9,712 nucleotides of DNA from a bacterium. Lineage in GTDB: Bacteria; BMS3Abin14. Shown here in pieces: positions 6,515-9,712 of this stretch. Below the pieces are notes generated by a model. The model did not search any database, was not told the DNA's origin, and saw only the letters and a program-made list of their open reading frames with translations. Each line of letters starts with the position of its first letter. The first letter of the stretch is position 1. The stretch is taken from NCBI GenBank assembly GCA_020352595.1, contig CP070682.1:243185-252896 (forward strand). Direction: 5' to 3'. Position numbers and translations under genes: made by a program.

Positions 6515-6523
6515 ATACTATCA
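6515..6523 (-). promoter_or_regulatory. Weak extended -10 candidate for the Sel1-repeat gene
   Basis: On the minus strand TGATAGTAT (6523-6515) has TG one base before TAGTAT, which matches TATAAT at four of six positions. No -35 is evident. It lies about 20 bp from the opposing promoter of the DUF429 gene, so polymerases could interfere with each other. Confidence 0.25.
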
Positions 6524-6539
6524 TGACCCGGCTTCGAGA

Positions 6540-6548
6540 TGGTATACT
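6540..6548 (+). promoter_or_regulatory. Extended -10 promoter for the DUF429 gene
   Basis: TGGTATACT at 6540-6548 is an extended -10 (TG, one base, TATACT; five of six to TATAAT). The predicted start near 6555 gives a leader of about 28 nt that includes the GGAGG site at 6573-6577. No clear -35 is present. Confidence 0.45.
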
Positions 6549-6582
6549 TCCGGACTGGTCCGGGTAAAGGGCGGAGGTGGAC

Positions 6583-7272
6583 ATGCCCATCGTTGCGGGA
6601 GTGGACAGCTGTCCGGCCGGCTGGCTGGCCGTTGTGGTGACCTTTTTCGAAGAGGTCATCCAGGAGGAATTCCACCTCCTGGGCCGGTTCCAGGAGCTTT
6701 TCCAGCTGGGGGTCCCGGTCTCCTACGTGGCCGTGGACATCCCGGTGGGCCTCCTGGACCAGGTCACCGAGGGCGGCAGGCAGTGTGATCGCCTTGCCAG
6801 AAAGCTCCTGGGCAGGCCCCGCTCCTCGAGCATCTTCTCTCCCCCGGCCAGGCAGGCTTTGGGATGCCGGTCCTTCGACGAGGCCCGCCGCCACGGGCTC
6901 AACCGGCAGTCCTTCGGCATCCTGGACAAGGTGCGCGAACTCGACGACATCATGACGGGGGACCTTCAGACGAGGATCAGGGAGGCCCACCCCGAGGTGT
7001 GCTTCTTCGCCATGGCGGGCCTGTCGTCCGCCCGGTCCGGCAAGAAGAAGACCGAGGGGCGCCAGGAGCGGGTCGCCCTCCTCCAGGGGCATTTCTTCCA
7101 GGTGGCCGAGGGGCTCGCGCGCTTCCCGGCCTCAAAGGCTGCGCCGGACGACATCCTGGACGCCTACGCCTGCGCCTGGACGGCCATGAGGCTTTTCAGG
7201 GGCGAGGCTGCGTGTCTGCCCGAGGAGCCCCCCCTGGATTCCAGGGGGCTGCACATGGGGATATGGTATTGA
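6583..7272 (+). CDS. DUF429 family protein, predicted RNase H-like nuclease
   Basis: A 229-residue protein with the conserved acidic blocks of DUF429: VAGVDSCPAGWLAV (4-17, D8), YVAVDIPVGL (48-57, D52), a CDR triplet (68-70) after a basic loop, SIFSPPARQAL (83-93), REAHPEVCFFAM (133-144) and APDDILDAYACAWTA (187-201, D189, D190, D193). The spacing suggests an RNase H fold with a metal-binding acidic cluster; family members are predicted nucleases, but no substrate is settled. I chose ATG 6583 because GGAGG (6573-6577) is 5 nt upstream; the GTG at 6577 would overlap that site. It stands alone, divergent from the Sel1 gene and followed by a 305-bp non-coding stretch. Confidence 0.85.
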   Translation: MPIVAGVDSCPAGWLAVVVTFFEEVIQEEFHLLGRFQELFQLGVPVSYVAVDIPVGLLDQVTEGGRQCDRLARKLLGRPRSSSIFSPPARQALGCRSFDEARRHGLNRQSFGILDKVRELDDIMTGDLQTRIREAHPEVCFFAMAGLSSARSGKKKTEGRQERVALLQGHFFQVAEGLARFPASKAAPDDILDAYACAWTAMRLFRGEAACLPEEPPLDSRGLHMGIWY

Positions 7273-7283
7273 AGACAGTTCCA

Positions 7284-7491
7284 GGCTCAAGGGTTCAGGT
7301 TCAAAGATCCACAGCCATGGTCGCCGGCATCGGCTCGGGTTCAGGCTGCGCCTGGTGCGTTTCGGAACGCTTTGGGCCCATGTGCAGGGAGCCCCGACAC
7401 CAGCCGGCGGCTCCTGGATCGCCCCTTCCCCCAGGCTCCCCTTCGGACTCTTGACATCGGACCCTGAACTCTCAACCCTGAACCCTGAACG
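7284..7491. repeat. Heptamer repeat island 2 (inverted arms around a 159-bp core)
   Basis: The left arm 7284-7304 is three heptamers GGCTCAA, GGGTTCA, GGTTCAA; the right arm 7464-7491 is four, CTGAACT, CTCAACC, CTGAACC, CTGAACG, in opposite orientation. GGGTTCAGG (7291-7299) is the exact inverse of CCTGAACCC (7477-7485). The core holds another GGGTTCAGG (7338-7346) and an imperfect stem (7385-7393 with 7409-7416). The island fills most of the 305-bp gap 7273-7577, in which I find no credible gene. The right arm shares 28 of 31 bases, including the variant second unit CTCAAC, with island 1, so the two share an origin. Confidence 0.7.
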
Positions 7492-7532
7492 CCTGTTTCA
7501 CCCCCATTTCCCCCAAAACAGTTGCCTTTGGC

Positions 7533-7538
7533 TATACT
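7533..7538 (+). promoter_or_regulatory. -10 candidate for the trypsin-fold/TPR gene
   Basis: TATACT at 7533-7538 matches TATAAT at five of six positions, 40 nt before the ATG at 7578. A TG lies two bases upstream rather than one, and no -35 fits at 16-18 nt; the same TATACT occurs before the DUF429 gene. Moderate to low support. Confidence 0.35.
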
Positions 7539-7577
7539 TTTAGCATGGCCGCATGACGGGAGGGAGGTGAGGCGGTC

Positions 7578-8366
7578 ATGAGGAGGAGGTTCCCCATCTG
7601 GTCCCTGGCGGCCCTTCTTGCCGCCGCCATGGTTCTCGGCCCCCGGTACGCCCGGGGGGAAGCAGGGTCCTTTCCCGGTTTCGTGTTCCACCTGACCCCC
7701 TACGGCGAATCCCGGGAACAGGAGGCCTTTTACCAGGGTCTTGTCATCGGCCCCCGGGGCGAGGCAGTTGTTCCCATCTGCGCCATCGAACGCGCCACCC
7801 ATGCCATCGGGCTGTTCGCGCAAGGCCAATCCGCCACCATCGGCGAAGTCCAGGCGGTGGACGAGGCGGCAGGCCTGGCCACGGTGAGGCTGGAAGGGCC
7901 CAAGCCCGCCCGGAGCCGGGGCCCCTTCTCGCCGTTTCCACCCGAAAGGGGCCACCGTGTCCAGTTCCTGAACACGTCGCGTGACGGAACCTGGGCTGTC
8001 GTGCAGTGCAGCCTGCGATCCGTGGAGGTTGTCCGGGACCTGCCGGGCCTGGCCGTTGTCAGGACGACACTGCCCCTGCCGCCGCCCGGCGGAGTTGTTT
8101 TAGACGCGGACGGCCGGCTCCTGGGTTCCATCGCCGTGAGGTTCGGTGAGGGGGACGTGGGCGTGGTGGTTTCCGCGGACAGGATCGAGGCCCTCAAGGC
8201 GGAACCGCCCCTGAATCAGACCCTCGCCCTCTGGTCCGCGGGCAGGGAGGATCGCTGGAGCGACAGCACCTTCGCCGGGTACCTGGAGGGCGTTTACGCA
8301 TGTAGCGAGGGCCGGTACGGGGAAGCGATGAGGCTCCTTGAGGAGCATGTGGGTGCGGCCGGGTAG
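7578..8366 (+). CDS. Secreted degenerate trypsin-fold protein, N-terminal part of a split protease-fold/TPR protein
   Basis: This 262-residue reading frame starts with a Sec signal (basic RRR, hydrophobic 9-20, likely cleavage after ARG near 27). Residues about 33-205 follow the HtrA/trypsin fold: YQGLVIGPRGEAVVPICAI (52-70), AVDEAAGLATVRL (93-105), LPPPGGVVLDADGRLLGSIAV (167-187), then VGVVVSADRIEALK (194-207). Aligned by these blocks, catalytic His, Asp and Ser are replaced by C68, G99 and P170, so it should be a pseudoprotease that binds rather than cuts. A TPR begins at about 232 (GYLEGVYACSEGRYGEAM) and is cut by TAG at 8364-8366. The ATG follows GGAGGT/GAGG at 7563-7572. The next frame continues the TPR domain in register. 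Confidence 0.75.
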   Translation: MRRRFPIWSLAALLAAAMVLGPRYARGEAGSFPGFVFHLTPYGESREQEAFYQGLVIGPRGEAVVPICAIERATHAIGLFAQGQSATIGEVQAVDEAAGLATVRLEGPKPARSRGPFSPFPPERGHRVQFLNTSRDGTWAVVQCSLRSVEVVRDLPGLAVVRTTLPLPPPGGVVLDADGRLLGSIAVRFGEGDVGVVVSADRIEALKAEPPLNQTLALWSAGREDRWSDSTFAGYLEGVYACSEGRYGEAMRLLEEHVGAAG

Positions 8367-9233
8367 ATGGAGCCGCTTATATGCAGCCTCCTCGGGGAGG
8401 CCTATGAGGGCTCGGGTCTGCTGCCGGAGGCCATCCTCGCCCTCAGAAGGGCTGTGGATCAGGGGGCCCATGACTGCGCCGTGTACAGGCGCCTGATCCA
8501 GGACTACGAGAGGACAGGGCAGGGCGATAGCGCCCGCTCCACCTGCGAGGAGCTCCGGGAAAGGAAGCCCGGGGAGGCCACCGGCCATGTCCTCACGGCA
8601 CACCTTGCCAACCTCAGGGGGAATTACGCGAGTGCTGTGGACGCGGCCTTCAGGGCCCTGGAGGTGGAGGCCGGTTGCCCGTGCGCCCTTTACGAGCTGG
8701 GCCTGGCCTACGCGAACATGCGCAGTTACGAAATGGCCCTCGATCCCCTCATGCGGGCCACGACACGGGACCCCTACGACGGCGAAGCCTTCAACCTCCT
8801 CGGTTATGTCTACCTGAGGTCCAACCGGCCCCTGCACGCCATCGTGGTCCTCAGGGAAGCGACCGAACTCACGCGGGGCGCAAGCGCGCCCTGGAAAAGC
8901 CTGGGCGAAGCCTACTCGGCAGCGGGCCTGAACGCCCGGGCCAGGGACGCCTACGAGCGGGCCATCGAGAAGGACCCCGGGGACGTCAACCTCTACGTCA
9001 GCCTCTCCAGGGAGATGGCGAAGGAGGACGGCTGCGAAGACGCCGTCAAGGTCCTGAAAAGGGGTCTGGTTGAGTGCGGTCCCTCGGCCTGGCTGACATA
9101 CCATCTCGGCAAGACCTATGCCCTTGGCGGCCAGGTGGATCTTGCACGGCAGCAGGCCCAACAGCTCGCGGGCATGAACCGGAACCTTTCCCTGCAGCTT
9201 CTCAGGGTCATCGAGCTTCGTGACAGCCTGTGA
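8367..9233 (+). CDS. TPR protein, C-terminal continuation of the preceding frame past an in-frame TAG
   Basis: A 288-residue frame that begins at an ATG placed directly after the TAG of the preceding gene and in the same reading frame. It is almost entirely tetratricopeptide repeats, about seven or eight; clear units start near LLGEAYEGSGLLPEAILAL (8-26), LYELGLAYANMRSYEMALD (109-127), FNLLGYVYLRSNRPLHAI (143-160), WKSLGEAYSAAGLNARARD (177-195) and LTYHLGKTYALGGQVDLAR (244-262). It lacks its own signal peptide and has no ribosome site within 15 nt of the ATG. Helix pairs continue across the TAG with near-normal spacing, so the original gene was probably one secreted 551-residue protein (7578-9233). 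Whether the second part is made by reinitiation, readthrough or not at all is open. Confidence 0.7.
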   Translation: MEPLICSLLGEAYEGSGLLPEAILALRRAVDQGAHDCAVYRRLIQDYERTGQGDSARSTCEELRERKPGEATGHVLTAHLANLRGNYASAVDAAFRALEVEAGCPCALYELGLAYANMRSYEMALDPLMRATTRDPYDGEAFNLLGYVYLRSNRPLHAIVVLREATELTRGASAPWKSLGEAYSAAGLNARARDAYERAIEKDPGDVNLYVSLSREMAKEDGCEDAVKVLKRGLVECGPSAWLTYHLGKTYALGGQVDLARQQAQQLAGMNRNLSLQLLRVIELRDSL

Positions 9234-9293
9234 CAAGGTAAAAAAATCCCGCATCATGGCGCTGTCAGGCTGCGCACGGAACCACAAAACATC

Positions 9294-9321
9294 TTGAAGG
9301 GCAACAAAACACTGTTATATT
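9294..9321 (+). promoter_or_regulatory. Sigma-70-type promoter for the gene starting at 9470
   Basis: TTGAAG (9294-9299, four of six to TTGACA) and TATATT (9316-9321, five of six to TATAAT) are 16 nt apart in the most AT-rich patch of the window. The predicted start near 9328 gives a leader of about 140 nt before the ATG. Confidence 0.55.
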
Positions 9322-9326
9322 ATTAG

Positions 9327-9414
9327 GGACCCCGCTCGGGGCCGTTCTATCTAAAGAGGCTCCAGAGGGGGCCGAAGGCGCGCTCCTGGCCGGCTCCGGC
9401 AGCCGGCCGGAGCC
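9327..9414 (+). promoter_or_regulatory. Leader with two strong hairpins upstream of the second trypsin-fold gene
   Basis: CCCC-GCTC-GGGG (9330-9341), extended by GG/CC across a bulged A, starts at the predicted transcription start. GGCTCCGGC (9392-9400) and GCCGGAGCC (9406-9414) form a perfect 9-bp stem with a 5-nt loop, 55 nt before the ATG. I do not recognise a known riboswitch or attenuator; no T-run or leader peptide is evident. The rest of 9234-9469 holds no gene that I can support. Confidence 0.35.
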
Positions 9415-9469
9415 AGGCCCACTCTCCTTCACTGGCCGTGGGGTCCGCCATCCGGAGCGCGCCGGACCG

Positions 9470-9712
9470 ATGACTCGGAAAAGAAAACCCATACTGATCC
9501 TCCTTGTCGCCCTTTTTCTGGCAGCCGACCCGGCGCACGGCCTGGAGGCGAACCTGAAGGGCCCGGGACGCCTGGCACGCAAGAGGCTGAGCACCGCGGT
9601 GGTCCAGATCACGGTCTATGACTGGCGCGGCATCTTCGTCCGCCAGGGCTGGGGCTTCTTCATCAACTCCCAGGGGCACATCGTCACGCCGCACAGCGTT
9701 CTCAACGGAGGC
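9470..9712 (+). CDS. 5' part of a secreted trypsin-fold protein, probable paralogue of the gene at 7578
   Basis: The first 81 residues are present; the gene leaves the window. A signal peptide is clear: MTRKRK, a hydrophobic run 8-19, and probable cleavage after AHG (24). Residues 42-81 are the first barrel strands of a trypsin/HtrA-type domain: TAVVQITVY (42-50), GWGFFINSQGHIVTPHSVL (60-78). In active members this last segment reads VTN-x-H-V-L; here it is VTPHSVL, so the catalytic His position is S76 with a histidine one place earlier. The neighbour at 7578 has VVPICAI there, sharing the proline, which supports paralogy. The start has only a weak GGAG 12 nt upstream but is the first ATG of the frame with a proper signal. 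Asp, Ser and any TPR region lie outside the window. Confidence 0.7.
   Translation, partial: MTRKRKPILILLVALFLAADPAHGLEANLKGPGRLARKRLSTAVVQITVYDWRGIFVRQGWGFFINSQGHIVTPHSVLNGG

Noticed and set aside
8364..8366. TAG as a pyrrolysine codon
   Set aside because: The site is a loop between TPR helices with no methylamine-methyltransferase context, and no pyl gene is visible here; nonsense mutation or reinitiation is simpler. Not fully excluded, so a genome check is listed.
9231..9250. A-run after the TPR stop as an intrinsic terminator
   Set aside because: The run is of A, not T, on the plus strand and lacks an adjacent stable stem; a CAGCCTG/CAGGCTG pair (9224-9230, 9266-9272) is too short and far apart.
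8100..9287. Long antisense open frame (395 codons, minus strand) opposite the TPR region
   Set aside because: High GC content leaves antisense frames open; the product is low-complexity in G, P, R and V with no domain, while the plus strand shows clear TPR repeats and a signal peptide.

Overview
The window looks like chromosomal DNA from a high-GC bacterium (roughly two-thirds G+C by eye), most plausibly a deltaproteobacterium/Desulfobacterota or a related uncultured lineage. The basis is gene content (translation-factor-like small protein, exported PCMT, large membrane spermidine-synthase homologue, secreted MBL-fold protein, DUF429, trypsin-fold/TPR proteins), heavy use of AGG for arginine, strong GGAGG ribosome sites, and intergenic arrays of GAACC-type heptamers. 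This placement is inference; no rRNA or other marker gene is present. There is no tRNA, rRNA, CRISPR array, transposase or phage gene in view.

Layout. (1) 1-49, minus: the first codons of a gene leaving the window, with a perfect Shine-Dalgarno. (2) 262-3601, plus: a tight three-gene operon, made of an EF-Tu domain-II-like small protein, an exported protein-L-isoaspartate methyltransferase (stop/start overlap), and, 5 nt later, a 765-residue membrane protein with an internal degenerate spermidine-synthase/methyltransferase domain. (3) 4936-3700, minus: a two-gene operon of an exported MBL-fold hydrolase (TTG start) and a universal stress protein, behind a near-consensus promoter; it converges on region 2 over GC-rich inverted repeats. 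(4) 5114-5689, plus: an unrecognised four-helix membrane protein that appears to start at AUA. (5) 6479-5754, minus: a Sel1-repeat protein, convergent with region 4. (6) 6583-7272, plus: a DUF429 RNase H-like protein, divergent from the Sel1 gene. (7) 7578-9233, plus: a secreted degenerate trypsin-fold domain followed by a long TPR array, split by one in-frame TAG. (8) 9470 to the window end, plus: the start of a second secreted trypsin-fold protein, probably a paralogue of region 7.

How it fits together. The operons look like housekeeping, protein repair and envelope functions rather than a mobile island. The most unusual parts are: the two adjacent trypsin-fold proteins that both lack the catalytic histidine, one also carrying a TAG inside its TPR domain; the apparent AUA start behind a structured 66-bp element; two homologous heptamer-repeat islands placed directly downstream of stop codons, one of which supplies the stop; and the pairing of a predicted exported SAM-dependent methyltransferase with a membrane-anchored pseudo-spermidine synthase. 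I see no clear evidence of a defence or mobile system.
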